Notes: a model not told the origin generated them from the sequence alone. 64,000 nt of DNA from Canibacter zhuwentaonis (GCF_018531125.1 NZ_JAHDSY010000001.1), one strand, 5' to 3'; counted from the stretch's first letter, positions 8,487 to 17,789 are shown. Program-made: numbers and translations.

Positions 8487-8548
8487 CTGCCCTCCCGGTG
8501 TCTGGCTGTTGATTGCAGCTTCTAAAACACGGGAGGGCAGTTTTTTTT
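8487..8548 (+). terminator. rpsO intrinsic terminator
   Basis: An 11-bp perfect stem (CTGCCCTCCCG at 8487-8497 with CGGGAGGGCAG at 8530-8540) is followed by eight T residues. The loop is long, about 32 bases. Confidence 0.88.
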
Positions 8549-8741
8549 GCTCGCTTATGCGCTGTTGTATGGTGCAATACCGCGATTGTGCGGGTTATAT
8601 ATGTGCCCGAGCTTGCGTTTTCTGGCTGCGTGTCCGGTCTGTTGCGCCCGGGACTGTATCGTAGTTGCGAACCCAGGTTTTATGCGTCCTTGCGCACATT
8701 GCATTCCGCACGTTCCGCATTCACAATCCACTTATAAACAA

Positions 8742-8776
8742 AGAGGTTGGTCAGGGAAAATCCCCGACCAACCTCT
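8742..8776 (-). terminator. Terminator of the aminotransferase gene
   Basis: AGAGGTTGGTC (8742-8752) pairs perfectly with GACCAACCTCT (8766-8776), with an inner GGG/CCC after one mismatch. On the minus strand the stem is followed by the T-rich sequence TTGTTTATAAG. The stretch 8549-8741 holds nothing else I can identify. Confidence 0.8.
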
Positions 8777-8790
8777 AGTTGCCCGCTAGA

Positions 8791-10185
8791 CTAGATCTTT
8801 TTAGACGCGTCCTTCAGCACTGAGCGTAGAATGCTCGCGATTTCTTTAATCTCAGGTTCGCCAATGGTAAGTGGCGGAGCAAGCTGAATCACAGGGTCTC
8901 CACGGTCGTCAGCGCGGCAGTACAGACCCGCCTCCCAAAGTTTAGGACTCAGGTAGTCGCGCAACAGACGGTTTGACTCTTGCTCGGTGAAGGTTTCTTT
9001 GGTTGCTTTGTCCTTTACAAGCTCGATACCGAAGAAGAAGCCCGCGCCGCGCACGTCGCCAACAATATCAATGTCAAGCAGTTTCTCAAGCTCTGACCTA
9101 AAGAACGGGCTTGTTTCTTTAACGTGCTCGTTGAGTTGCTCTTCTTCAAAGATATCGAAGTTAGCAAGGGCGGCAGCACAGGCAGCGGGGTGTCCCGCCC
9201 AGGTGTAGCCGTGGTAGAAAGTATTATCAACATTCTGAAATGGCTCGTAGACGCGATCGCTAACGATTGCCGCACCGAGTGGTGCGTAACCTGAGGTGAT
9301 GCCCTTAGCGCTAGTAATAATGTCTGGCACATAGCCAAGAGCGTTACAAGCAAAGAAATCACCGATACGACCGTAAGCACAGATTACCTCATCGCTTACA
9401 AGCAGCACATCGTACTGGTCGCAGATTTCGCGCACGCGTTTAAAATATCCCGGAGGAGGCGGGAAGCATCCGCCCGAGTTCTGCACGGGCTCAAGGAATA
9501 CCGCCGCTACTGTGTCTGGACCCTCAAATTCGATTGCTTCAGCAATGCGGTTTGCTGCCCACTGACCAAACTCTTCAAGATCCTCGCTTGGTGCGCCGTT
9601 TTCAGCGGCCCGGTAGAAGTTTGTGTTTGGCACACGATGACCGCCAGGAGTTAGTGGCTCATAGAATTTTTTCATATCTGGGATGCCGGTGATCGCAAGG
9701 GCTCCCTGCGGTGTGCCGTGGTAAGCAACAGCACGAGAGATAACCTTGTGCTTCATTGGCTTACCCTGCAGCTTCCAGTAGTGCTTAGCCAGCTTGAAAG
9801 CTGTTTCCACTGCCTCGCCGCCGCCTGTTGTGAAAAACACACGGTTCAAGTCGGCAGGCGCGTAGTTTGCAAGGCGCTCTGCAAGCTCGATAGCCGCCGG
9901 GTGGGCGTATGACCACAGGGGCATGAACTCAAGCTGGCGGGTCTGTTTTGCAATCGCATCAACGATGCGCTCGCGACCGTGACCTGCGTTTACAACAAAC
10001 AGTCCGGCCAGCCCGTCAATATACTCTTTGCCCTGAGCGTCATAAATTTTATGACCCTCGCCGCGAGTAATTACAGGGATTCCGTCATTCAATACCTTGC
10101 GTGATGTGAACTGTGGCCAAAGATGATTTGACGCACTCTTCTGCATCGCAGCGAGATCAACCGTTGCGCTTGGATCGTAAGACAT
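8791..10185 (-). CDS. Class III PLP aminotransferase
   Basis: The 464-residue protein belongs to the class III (omega) aminotransferase fold. It has the N-terminal IDGLAGLFVVNAGHG segment, the cofactor-contacting FFTTGGGEAVETAFKLAKHY, the PLP aspartate in VLLVSDEVICAYGR, the Schiff-base lysine in SAKGITSGYAPLG, and the HGYTWAGHPAACAAALAN block. Family members move amino groups from diamines, beta-alanine or GABA to pyruvate or 2-oxoglutarate; which substrate this one uses is not visible. No partner dehydrogenase is adjacent. A GGAG about 11 bases upstream may serve as the ribosome binding site. It diverges from prfB. Confidence 0.88.
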   Translation of the reverse strand: MSYDPSATVDLAAMQKSASNHLWPQFTSRKVLNDGIPVITRGEGHKIYDAQGKEYIDGLAGLFVVNAGHGRERIVDAIAKQTRQLEFMPLWSYAHPAAIELAERLANYAPADLNRVFFTTGGGEAVETAFKLAKHYWKLQGKPMKHKVISRAVAYHGTPQGALAITGIPDMKKFYEPLTPGGHRVPNTNFYRAAENGAPSEDLEEFGQWAANRIAEAIEFEGPDTVAAVFLEPVQNSGGCFPPPPGYFKRVREICDQYDVLLVSDEVICAYGRIGDFFACNALGYVPDIITSAKGITSGYAPLGAAIVSDRVYEPFQNVDNTFYHGYTWAGHPAACAAALANFDIFEEEQLNEHVKETSPFFRSELEKLLDIDIVGDVRGAGFFFGIELVKDKATKETFTEQESNRLLRDYLSPKLWEAGLYCRADDRGDPVIQLAPPLTIGEPEIKEIASILRSVLKDASKKI

Positions 10186-10219
10186 TTGTATCGTTCTCCA
10201 ATGATAATATAGGGTTATT

Positions 10220-10235
10220 GGCGCTAAACAGCGCC
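10220..10235. promoter_or_regulatory. Inverted repeat upstream of the aminotransferase
   Basis: GGCGCT-AAAC-AGCGCC is a perfect 6-bp inverted repeat 35 bases upstream of the aminotransferase start. It could be an operator or a leader hairpin. No regulator is encoded nearby. Confidence 0.35.
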
Positions 10236-10434
10236 TCAGCAGATAGCCATGAAATTACATATCTACCCTCCCATTCTCGCATATTAGTTTTAATCGCGCA
10301 GGCAAAAGTGGTCGGCATTTTCTCAGAATTCTATTTAGTGCCTTGAATACAGCGGATGAAAAAACCCTCGTGCTAGGTTGCGCCGTGTCAATCTCAGCGC
10401 TCTAATAGGGCGCGCGGGTAGAATTGCAGCCATT

Positions 10435-11562
10435 ATGACAGCGTTGGAAGTTAGCGAGCAAATAACCCGGTTGCGCAGAGTGTTTAACGATATTCTGCAG
10501 GTTAGTGACCTGGCGCGCCTAAGATCCACCGTGCAAAAGTTGGAGCAGCAGGCGGCGGATCCGGAGCTGTGGCAAAACCAAGAACGAGCGCAGCAGATCA
10601 CAAGCGAGCTGAGCCGGTGCAAAACAAAGCTGGAAAAGCTTAACTTCGTTGCCGCGCGACTTGACGATGCAGTTGTTTCGCTAGAGCTCGCCGCGGAACA
10701 CGAGACAGCCCCGGACAGTGCGCAGCTTGTAACAGAGGCGGCGACAGAACTGCAAGAGCTGGAGCAATTGATTGGCGAGCTGGAAGCGCAGACGCTGTTA
10801 AACGGCGAATACGACGAGTATCCCGCAGTTATGACGATCCGCGCCGGAGCTGGCGGGGTTGACGCGGCGGATTTTGCCGAGATGCTGCAGCGAATGTACC
10901 TGCGCTACGCTGAGAAAAAAGGCTATCTAACCCGGATTATGGACGTTAGCTACGCCGAAGAGGCGGGAATTAAATCCTGCACAATCGAGTTTGACGAGCC
11001 CTACGCTTTTGGCACCCTGTCCGTTGAATCAGGCACGCATCGGCTGGTGCGCATGAGCCCTTTTAATTCTGCCGGGAAGCGGCAGACTAGCTTTGCTGCG
11101 GTTGAAGTGATCCCGCTATTGCCAGAGGCGAGCACTGTTGAGATTCCGGACAGTGAGATCCGCGTTGATGTTTACCGCTCGAGCGGGCCGGGCGGGCAGT
11201 CTGTGAACACAACAGATTCTGCGGTGCGGATAACGCATTTGCCAACGGGCATCGTTGTCGCGATGCAGAACGAGAAGAGCCAGCTGCAGAACAGGGCAGC
11301 GGCGTTGCGTGTTTTGCAGTCACGGTTGCTTATTTTGCAGCGAGAGGCGGAGGCCGCGAAGAAGAAGGAGCTGGCGGGCGAGATTACAGCCGCCTGGGGC
11401 GATCAGATGCGCAGCTACGTGCTTGCGCCGTATCAGATGGTGAAGGATTTGCGTACCCAGCACGAGGTGAACACGCCGCAGGCCGTTTTTGATGGCGCAC
11501 TGGATGGCTTTTTGGCGGCGGGTATAAGATGGCGCTCTTTGCGGCAAAACGCAGGTGTGTGA
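10435..11562 (+). CDS. prfB: Peptide chain release factor 2
   Basis: RF2 recognises UGA and UAA stop codons and triggers peptide release. The class-defining SPF tripeptide (VRMSPFNSAGKR) and the GGQ catalytic motif (SSGPGGQSVNTTDS) are both present, and an N-terminal coiled-coil domain covers roughly residues 5-110. The frame is continuous: no in-frame UGA or slippery site is seen, so the programmed +1 frameshift of E. coli prfB is absent. The ATG at 10435 is preferred over an upstream TTG at 10378. TAGAAT at 10419 suggests a very short or absent leader. The gene precedes ftsE-ftsX-smpB, a common actinobacterial order. Confidence 0.95.
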   Translation: MTALEVSEQITRLRRVFNDILQVSDLARLRSTVQKLEQQAADPELWQNQERAQQITSELSRCKTKLEKLNFVAARLDDAVVSLELAAEHETAPDSAQLVTEAATELQELEQLIGELEAQTLLNGEYDEYPAVMTIRAGAGGVDAADFAEMLQRMYLRYAEKKGYLTRIMDVSYAEEAGIKSCTIEFDEPYAFGTLSVESGTHRLVRMSPFNSAGKRQTSFAAVEVIPLLPEASTVEIPDSEIRVDVYRSSGPGGQSVNTTDSAVRITHLPTGIVVAMQNEKSQLQNRAAALRVLQSRLLILQREAEAAKKKELAGEITAAWGDQMRSYVLAPYQMVKDLRTQHEVNTPQAVFDGALDGFLAAGIRWRSLRQNAGV

Positions 11563-11635
11563 GGTAGGATATTTCGGATGTTAGATGTGTCGCGGTATGA
11601 GTTAGCAACAGCTCTAAATATAGTCTGGTGTATTA

Positions 11636-13117
11636 ATGATTAGTTTTAAAAACGTCACAAAGATTTATGACGGCAAGAGCCCCGCGCTTGATGGTGTATC
11701 ACTGCAGATTGATCGCGGTGAATTTGTTTTTTTGGTGGGAGCTTCTGGCTCTGGCAAGTCGAGTTGTCTGAAGCTTATTCAGTGCGCGGCGCAGCCCAGC
11801 TCGGGTGATGTGCATGTTTTGGGGCACAATTTGAGCAAAATATCGCACCGTAAAGTGCCGTTTTTTAGGCGCAATTTGGGCGTTGTTTTTCAGGATTTTT
11901 TGCTTTTGCCGGATAAAACAGTTTACGAAAATGTGGCTTTTTCGCTGCAGGTTATTGGGAAATCTCGTGGCTATATTCAAGAGACAGTGTCGAGTGTGCT
12001 TGAGCAGGTTGGTTTGGGCGGCAAAGAGCGCCGGTATTCGAGCGAGCTTTCGGGCGGCGAGCAGCAGCGCGTCACAATTGCGCGCGCAATAGTTAACAAG
12101 CCGGCTATTTTGCTCGCTGATGAGCCCACCGGCAACCTTGACCCCGCCACAAGTCTGGGAATTATGAAGCTGTTGCGCGCTATTAACGCGGGTGGCACAA
12201 CTGTTGTTATGGCAACGCATGAGGCGGGCTTTGTTGATGTTATGAAGCAGCGCGTGATCGAGCTTTCAAACGGGCGTGTTGTGCGTGATGAAGTCGGGGG
12301 CGGATACGGTCACACCGCATCAATCAAGCTCGACAATCTGTTTGGGGTCGCTGCTGCTCGCAAGGAAATTCTACTAACAACCCAGGCTATTGAGCAGGAG
12401 CTTGCTCCGGAAACGGGTGCTGTGCCGGAGCAGACTGCGCAGCGGTCGAGCGCTATTGATGCGCCTGCGACTCCGGTTGTTTTGGAACATAGTTTAATTG
12501 AATTGGTAACTGATACCGAGGTTACAAAAGCCCCTGCTGCAGAGGGTTTTGTGGCGCAGCAGATGGCGGGTGAAAATGCTACGGCGCAAACCGCTGGGGT
12601 GCAAGCAGACGGAGCGCAAACTGACCCGGCACAAACCGGAGCGGCAATTTTTGACCCCGGTCTCGGGTTTATTCCTGAGCAGCAACCGGAATCGAATTAT
12701 AACGCGCAGGCTCAGATTGAAGCACAGAAACAGGCACAGGCTCAAGCGCAGGCGCAAACTCGGGCGGCGCGGGTTGATCCACTGCCAGAAACTGCGGTTG
12801 TTGGAGCGCCACAAGCTGCCGCGGTGTTTGATGAGAGGTCTGCGCAGATGAGCGGGCAGCGCCCACAAGCCAATGAGCAGCACGCGCCGGTGGGGAGCGC
12901 GTTTGCGCCAGCTGCGGCGCAGGGATTTGCTGCCACCGCCACCGCTGGCGCAGAGCAGTACGGTTTCAACAAGCCCGCAACGCCTGATGATGAGCTCGAT
13001 GCAACGCTTGATCCTGTGCACTGGGCGGAAAAAAGTGCGCGCGGCGGCGCGAGCATAAGTGACCGGCTCGGAATTAAAAAAGAAGCGGATTCTGACGATG
13101 TAGGGCCTGTGCGATGA
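11636..13117 (+). CDS. ftsE: Cell division ATPase FtsE with long C-terminal tail
   Basis: FtsE is the ATPase of the FtsEX complex, which activates cell-wall hydrolases during division. Residues 1-225 form a standard ABC ATPase: Walker A GASGSGKSS, signature LSGGEQQR, Walker B ILLADEPTGNLDP, and the switch histidine in VVMATHEAG. The remaining 265 residues are a low-complexity extension rich in Ala, Gln, Pro and Thr, including a QAQIEAQKQAQAQAQAQT stretch, and are probably disordered. Classical FtsE ends near residue 230. It overlaps ftsX by four bases, so translation is coupled. A TAGTCT hexamer nine bases before the ATG hints at a near-leaderless transcript. Confidence 0.93.
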   Translation: MISFKNVTKIYDGKSPALDGVSLQIDRGEFVFLVGASGSGKSSCLKLIQCAAQPSSGDVHVLGHNLSKISHRKVPFFRRNLGVVFQDFLLLPDKTVYENVAFSLQVIGKSRGYIQETVSSVLEQVGLGGKERRYSSELSGGEQQRVTIARAIVNKPAILLADEPTGNLDPATSLGIMKLLRAINAGGTTVVMATHEAGFVDVMKQRVIELSNGRVVRDEVGGGYGHTASIKLDNLFGVAAARKEILLTTQAIEQELAPETGAVPEQTAQRSSAIDAPATPVVLEHSLIELVTDTEVTKAPAAEGFVAQQMAGENATAQTAGVQADGAQTDPAQTGAAIFDPGLGFIPEQQPESNYNAQAQIEAQKQAQAQAQAQTRAARVDPLPETAVVGAPQAAAVFDERSAQMSGQRPQANEQHAPVGSAFAPAAAQGFAATATAGAEQYGFNKPATPDDELDATLDPVHWAEKSARGGASISDRLGIKKEADSDDVGPVR

Positions 13118-14028
13118 GATTTTCTTTTGTTATTGGCGAGGTTTTGCGCGGGCTGCGCTACAATATGTCGGTTGTTGTGTCGGTTGTGCTGGTGTCGTTT
13201 GTTTCGCTGACATTTGTTGGAGCTGCGATTTTGATGCAGATGCAGGTGCAACAGATGAAAAACGTTTGGTACGATCGCGCGCAGGTCGCAATTTACCTCT
13301 GCACGAGCTATGACCAGAGCGCAACTTGTTCTGGCAGTGATGCTAACAGCGAGCAGATAGCCACTGTTGAGGCGGAACTGAAATCGGATGTGCTCGCGCC
13401 ATACATCGACAGTTACTTTTTCTTAAACCACGAAGACGCTTATAAAGAGTTTGTGAAACAGCTTACGGGCTCACCTCTGGTTGATATCACAACCCCTGAG
13501 CAGCTGAATCAGACGTACTGGGTAAAGCTTAAGGATCCGTCGCACTCTGAAATTATCAAAGAGGCATTCTCCGGCACTGCCGGAGTGCAGTCGGTTGTGG
13601 ATCAGCGCGCCCTGCTCGACAGAATCTTCTTGATTCTGGGGATCGCTAGCTATACTGCTATCGCAATAGCCGGGTTGATGCTGATTGCCGCGATTCTGCT
13701 GATCTCAACAACAATTAAACTGTCTGCGCATTCGAGACGTCGTGAGATTAAGATTATGCGGCTGGTGGGTGCGTCTAACAGGTTTATTCAGATTCCGTTT
13801 ATTCTGGAGGGCGTTATTGCGGCCGCCGTTGGCGCGCTGCTTGCCGGCGTTGCCACCGTGCTAATTGTGAAATTATTTGTGCAGGGTTTTTTGGTGTCGC
13901 AAATGCCGTTTACAAGCTATATCACGGTTGAGCAGTCGCTGCTTGTGCCGCCAATTTTGATAGTGTTTGGTGTTGCGCTGGCAACAGCAGCTGCTAAAAT
14001 AGCCATTTCAAGGTATTTACGAGAGTAG
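13114..14028 (+). CDS. ftsX: Cell division membrane protein FtsX
   Basis: FtsX is the membrane partner of FtsE. The 304-residue protein shows one N-terminal membrane helix (about 21-45), an extracellular domain of about 125 residues with two cysteines (CTSYDQSATC), and three C-terminal helices around residues 175-200, 220-250 and 265-300. The cytoplasmic stretch SRRREIKIMRLVGASNRFI is the family-typical coupling segment. The extracellular domain is where actinobacterial FtsX binds a peptidoglycan hydrolase; a candidate partner cannot be named from this window. It overlaps ftsE by four bases. Confidence 0.94.
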   Translation: MRFSFVIGEVLRGLRYNMSVVVSVVLVSFVSLTFVGAAILMQMQVQQMKNVWYDRAQVAIYLCTSYDQSATCSGSDANSEQIATVEAELKSDVLAPYIDSYFFLNHEDAYKEFVKQLTGSPLVDITTPEQLNQTYWVKLKDPSHSEIIKEAFSGTAGVQSVVDQRALLDRIFLILGIASYTAIAIAGLMLIAAILLISTTIKLSAHSRRREIKIMRLVGASNRFIQIPFILEGVIAAAVGALLAGVATVLIVKLFVQGFLVSQMPFTSYITVEQSLLVPPILIVFGVALATAAAKIAISRYLRE

Positions 14029-14096
14029 CACTCGGCTACTGCCGGTGTTGCCGATGTAAAATCATTTGGTTGCTGCGGGTTTGCAAAGGAGGGGTT

Positions 14097-14576
14097 GTGG
14101 CAAAGCAGAAAGCAGGCGAGCATTTGGTTGCCAGTAACAAGCGTGCGCGCCACGACTACCATATTTTTGACACCTATGAGGCCGGGCTTGTGCTCACTGG
14201 GAGTGAGGTTAAATCGCTGCGAGAGGGCAGGGCATCGTTGAACGAGGCCTTTATTTTTATTGAGTACGGTGAAGCCTGGCTGGAGAGCGCCTATATTCCT
14301 GAGTACATTAACGGCACATGGACCAACCACGCGCCGCGTAGAAAACGTAAACTGCTGCTACACAGAGCGCAAATAGACAAGTTTTTCATTAAAACTCGTG
14401 ACGGTGGAATGACTATTGTACCGCTTAAACTGTATTTCAACAACGGGCGAGCAAAGGTCGAGATTGCTCTTGCAAAGGGCAAAAAAGAGTACGATAAGCG
14501 ACAAACACTGCGCGAAAAGCAGGATAAACGAGAAGCGGAACGCGCTATGCGCGAGCGTAACAGGCTCGGTGAATAG
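14097..14576 (+). CDS. smpB: SsrA-binding protein SmpB
   Basis: SmpB delivers tmRNA to stalled ribosomes for trans-translation. Conserved segments are NKRARHDYHIFDTYEAGLVLTG, the core GSEVKSLREGRASLNEAF, and the C-terminal tail KRQTLREKQDKREAERAM. The GTG at 14097 follows AAAGGAGG at a good distance and gives 159 residues; an in-frame ATG at 14070 lacks a ribosome binding site. The tmRNA gene itself, often near smpB, is not seen here. Confidence 0.95.
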   Translation: MAKQKAGEHLVASNKRARHDYHIFDTYEAGLVLTGSEVKSLREGRASLNEAFIFIEYGEAWLESAYIPEYINGTWTNHAPRRKRKLLLHRAQIDKFFIKTRDGGMTIVPLKLYFNNGRAKVEIALAKGKKEYDKRQTLREKQDKREAERAMRERNRLGE

Positions 14577-14695
14577 CCTGACTGTGTTTAGACGTTAAAA
14601 ATCTCAGGAATAATTCAGCCCTGTCTAATGAAAATCATAGATTTGTCATGCACGATTGTAGTTAATTGTTACAAATTTTTAGGAAATGAGTTCGC

Positions 14696-16225
14696 ATGAC
14701 TGATTCAGAAAACAAATATGAGGGTAACGGCACTAATTCTGAGCCGAGTTTGACCTATACAAATGGTGCTAGCGGCGGCGACGGTGCGCGCGCTGTTAAA
14801 AACTATTACCGCCCGCACCCTGATTTTGCGCGACCCGAAGCTGCGCCTGCCGGAGTCGCGGCGGATGCGCCCACTGTCCTCATCCAGGATGCTCCTGGCT
14901 CAGCTGGCGGCAACAGCCTGGGCGGTAGCACTCCGGGCAGTAACTCGTCGGGAGGCGGCACTCCGGGAGGCAACGCGGGGGCGCAGCGATCCGCTATAAA
15001 TGGAGGACGCAAACGGTCGAATACAAACAAGTCATTAGTGACGGGCATTTTAATTGGCTCGCTAACAAGCTTTGTGATCGCTGGCGGCACCTCGGCGGTA
15101 ATGTTCCACAACCTAGCAAACAGGGGACATTCCACCGTCACACAGAGCGGCGTGCCAAACACAAAAATTGACCGCCCCGCCGAAAACCTTAGCGGAGTTT
15201 CTGAAATTGCCGCCAAAAAAACCAAGAGCGTTGTGACCCTCGATGTCGCAACTCAGTCATCGAGAGGAACAGGCTCTGGCGTTGTGTACTCTGCTGACGG
15301 GTACATTATAACTAACGCGCACGTTGCCGCGCCTAACGGTGACACCAACGGCAAAATAACCGTGCGCATGAGCGACGGTAAGTTCTTGCCGGCCAAACTT
15401 ATTGGGCTTGATCCGTACTCAGACCTGGCGGTTGTTAAAGTCGAAGCAAACGATCTTGTTCCGATTGAGTTTGGCGATTCAGAAAAACTGAATGTGGGCG
15501 ATTTAACGGTTGCGATAGGCGCTCCGCTTGAGCTGCCAAACACCGTCACAACGGGCGTTGTGAGCGCGCTTAACCGGGGAATTAGCGTTGGCGCTGCGCC
15601 GCTTGATGATCCGCATCAAAAACCTGATGAGGAGAGCGGACCGCGCAATCCGTGGCAGTACGAGTTTGGCACGCCAGATGGCGGGCAGCCAGAACAGCAG
15701 CCGCAGCGGCAGCAGCGAGCGAATCGGGTTACGCTCTCGGTTATCCAAACCGATGCCTCAATCAACCCAGGAAACTCGGGAGGTGCGCTGCTTAACGCGG
15801 CAGGTCAGCTGATCGGTATTAATGTTGCGATCGTTTCAACGGGTGGCGGTGAGGGCAAAACCCCGGGCAGCGTGGGACTTGGCTTTGCGATCCCGTCAAA
15901 CATGGTGCAGCGGGTTATTGAGTCGATAATTAAAGGCGAGAAGCCCAGCCACGGTCTGCTCGGTGCGAGCGTTGCGGATGCCACACGGATGCAGGGCGCA
16001 ACTCACGCAGGAGGGGTTATAACCGAGGTACAGCCGGGCAGCGCGGCGGCATCAGCGGGGCTTAAACCTGGGGATATTATCACCGCTATTAACGGTGTTG
16101 GTACGGCGGATGGCACCGCCGTTTCCGCTCGGGTGCGGATGCACGCCGGTGGCGACAATATCAAACTAACTATAATCCGCGACGGCAAAGAGGTTGAACA
16201 GAGCGTGACTCTGGGCACTCTGTAG
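14696..16225 (+). CDS. HtrA-type membrane serine protease with PDZ domain
   Basis: This envelope quality-control protease has a long hydrophilic Gly/Ser/Pro-rich cytoplasmic N-terminus (1-112), one membrane helix (about 114-137), a trypsin-like domain with the triad in ITNAHVAAP (His), DPYSDLAVVKV (Asp) and NPGNSGGALLN (Ser), and one C-terminal PDZ domain (about 420-505). A Gln/Pro-rich insert precedes the catalytic serine strand. The layout matches actinobacterial HtrA/PepD proteins that cleave misfolded secreted proteins. The ATG follows GGAAATGAG. It is transcribed alone, with a weak hairpin after it. Confidence 0.92.
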   Translation: MTDSENKYEGNGTNSEPSLTYTNGASGGDGARAVKNYYRPHPDFARPEAAPAGVAADAPTVLIQDAPGSAGGNSLGGSTPGSNSSGGGTPGGNAGAQRSAINGGRKRSNTNKSLVTGILIGSLTSFVIAGGTSAVMFHNLANRGHSTVTQSGVPNTKIDRPAENLSGVSEIAAKKTKSVVTLDVATQSSRGTGSGVVYSADGYIITNAHVAAPNGDTNGKITVRMSDGKFLPAKLIGLDPYSDLAVVKVEANDLVPIEFGDSEKLNVGDLTVAIGAPLELPNTVTTGVVSALNRGISVGAAPLDDPHQKPDEESGPRNPWQYEFGTPDGGQPEQQPQRQQRANRVTLSVIQTDASINPGNSGGALLNAAGQLIGINVAIVSTGGGEGKTPGSVGLGFAIPSNMVQRVIESIIKGEKPSHGLLGASVADATRMQGATHAGGVITEVQPGSAAASAGLKPGDIITAINGVGTADGTAVSARVRMHAGGDNIKLTIIRDGKEVEQSVTLGTL

Positions 16226-16261
16226 CTGCGTGCAGCGGGTTTAATCGGGAACAATTCTGAT

Positions 16262-16287
16262 CGGTCGGCGTATTCGTGCGCTGACCG
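16262..16287 (+). terminator. Weak hairpin after the HtrA gene
   Basis: CGGTCGGCG pairs with CGCTGACCG (one G-T wobble) around an eight-base loop. The first T-rich run (ATTTTTAATTTT) is about 15 bases further on, so termination here is uncertain. Confidence 0.4.
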
Positions 16288-16357
16288 TTCAGGATTATAG
16301 CAATTTTTAATTTTCGCCTGTTAAAATGACTAGTAGATTTGTTTTACAGTAGGTCGC

Positions 16358-16410
16358 TATAATAGAGAGCAGCGGGTAGTGAGAGTGGTTAGAAAAACGG
16401 TAACAGGAGA
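16358..16410 (+). promoter_or_regulatory. Promoter and RBS of the decayed ABC gene
   Basis: A perfect TATAAT (16358-16363) is followed 41 bases later by AGGAGA (16405-16410) and, six bases on, a GTG at 16417. The signals look intact although the frame behind them is broken. Confidence 0.55.
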
Positions 16411-16416
16411 AAGCCG

Positions 16417-17511
16417 GTGAAACCATTTTCTCGCAGAGACCTAGCTCAGGGGTAGAACCGGGCATAAAAACGATAAACAAGAGTTGCCGATTTAAAAGGC
16501 GCGGCAGCGCGGCGTTAAAATTGCTGATAATCCGGTTGTGCTCGAGTGCGAAATGCGAACAAAAATGTATGGCGCTACGGTTGCTGCAGAAGACGCTAGT
16601 TTTGCTGTTCGTGAAGGCTCTTTTACTGGAATTTTGGGATCAAACGGTGCCGGTAAAACAACAACGTTAACAATGATCACCGTGCTAAACCGCCCAACAT
16701 CGGGCAAAATAGCGGTGCTGGGAGAGCAGGCTTGGTAAAACAGTGTCGAAGTGAAGCGTAAAAAAAATAAATAGGCACTCTTCCTGATAAAATGCGCCTC
16801 TTTGACAAGCTTACCGGCGTGCAACTGCTGTACTGTGTGGGAGTGCTGCACGTGCTTGACCGTGAAACCGTGCGGCGGCGCACATCTGAGCTAGCCGAGG
16901 CGTTTGTGCTCGGATTCGCTTTAACAGGTTTGTTTTCGACTATTCTGCGGGAATGCAGAAAAAATCATGCTCGCCTGCGCGATGATTAACGCGCCGTTGC
17001 TGTTGGTGCTTGACGAGCCGTTCCAGGGCAGCTATTCGGTGAGCGCTGCGAGCGTGACCGAACTGCTCGAAAAGTTTGTCGGCGGCGGCAGCGTTGTGAT
17101 GTTAAGTCACAGCTTGGAGTTGATCGAGCGCACCTGCGATCACGTTGTCGTGATTGCTGGCGGCATAATTATCGAGCGGGCACCGTTGACAGCGTGCGCG
17201 GCGGCAGGAGCCTCGAGCAAGAATTCATGCATCTAGTAGATTCTGAGGCGAGTTCGGGAGGGCTGGCGTGGTTGCGCGGATTGTCGGCACAGATTATATC
17301 TTTCAGAAGCGGATTAGCGCTAGTCGCGCAGCTTGTCTGGTACGGCATCTATACAATTCTGCACGGTGTGACGCTGTTGAATTCAGTTCTTATGATGGTC
17401 GTCAGAATTGGCGGTGGATCGTTGATTCTGTGGGGTGCTTTGCTTGCGGGCGACTATATTTTCGACCGTATCGCGCCGAAAACTGTAAGCATAACAGAAA
17501 TTTACGATTAG
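16417..17511 (+). pseudogene. Decayed ABC exporter ATPase (plus possible permease remnant)
   Basis: Pieces of one ABC transporter ATPase lie in order but in different frames. A start (VKPFSRRDLAQG) is cut by a TAG after twelve codons. The Walker A part (GILGSNGAGKTTTLTMITVLNRPTSGKIAVLG, about 16538-16735) ends in a stop. A middle section follows, then YSAGMQKK breaks at 16953-16967 where one A seems lost from an A run, then LACAMINAPLLLVLDEPF with the Walker B and the switch region VVMLSHSLELIERTCDHV. Near 17178 another frameshift leads to RGGRSLEQEFMHLV, and hydrophobic sequence up to 17511 may be permease-derived. Intact relatives are drug or antimicrobial-peptide exporters; this copy cannot make a full protein. 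Confidence 0.85.
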
Positions 17512-17514
17512 AAT
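17509..17514 (+). promoter_or_regulatory. -10 element, leaderless DUF3039 gene
   Basis: TAGAAT ends seven bases before the ATG at 17522, and no Shine-Dalgarno sequence is present. Confidence 0.5.
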
Positions 17515-17521
17515 ATAAAGT

Positions 17522-17788
17522 ATGTCAGCAGTAGATATTAAGCCCGGCAGTGACACCCAAATTGTTGATCGCGACCTGGAAAAGTTACTTGAAGACACGT
17601 ACTACGAAGACGGAGACGAGGAGCGTTTTTCGCACTACGTGCCTAAAAATCAGATTGTTGAATCTGCCGTTACCGGCAAAGCGCTGCGCGCGCTCTGCGG
17701 TAAAAAGTGGGTGCCATCCCGCAACCCGGAGAGTTTCCCGGTGTGCCCTAAGTGCAAGCAGATCTACGAAGAGTTGCTGCGAGACTAG
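17522..17788 (+). CDS. DUF3039 small cysteine protein
   Basis: This 88-residue protein matches the actinobacterial DUF3039 family. The N-terminal half is acidic; the C-terminal half holds KALRALCGKKWVPSRNPESFPVCPKCKQIYEEL. Its three cysteines, including a CPKC pair, and nearby basic residues suggest a small zinc-binding fold, but function is unknown. It converges on pncB with one base between the two stop codons. Confidence 0.85.
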   Translation: MSAVDIKPGSDTQIVDRDLEKLLEDTYYEDGDEERFSHYVPKNQIVESAVTGKALRALCGKKWVPSRNPESFPVCPKCKQIYEELLRD

Positions 17789-17789
17789 C

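Noticed and set aside
10435..10560. Programmed frameshift in prfB
   Set aside because: The reading frame is continuous with no early UGA or slippery site, so autoregulation by frameshifting is absent.
12494..13021. Minus-strand frame opposite the FtsE tail
   Set aside because: The composition is Arg/Leu-rich, there is no ribosome binding site or homology, and it is explained by the low-complexity tail on the other strand.
14577..14695. tmRNA gene next to smpB
   Set aside because: No tRNA-like ends or tag-peptide frame are present in this gap.
16435..16480. tRNA-like D-arm sequence (CCTAGCTCAGGGGTAGAA)
   Set aside because: No matching acceptor, anticodon stem or T arm follows. The stretch is better explained as the start of the decayed ABC gene.
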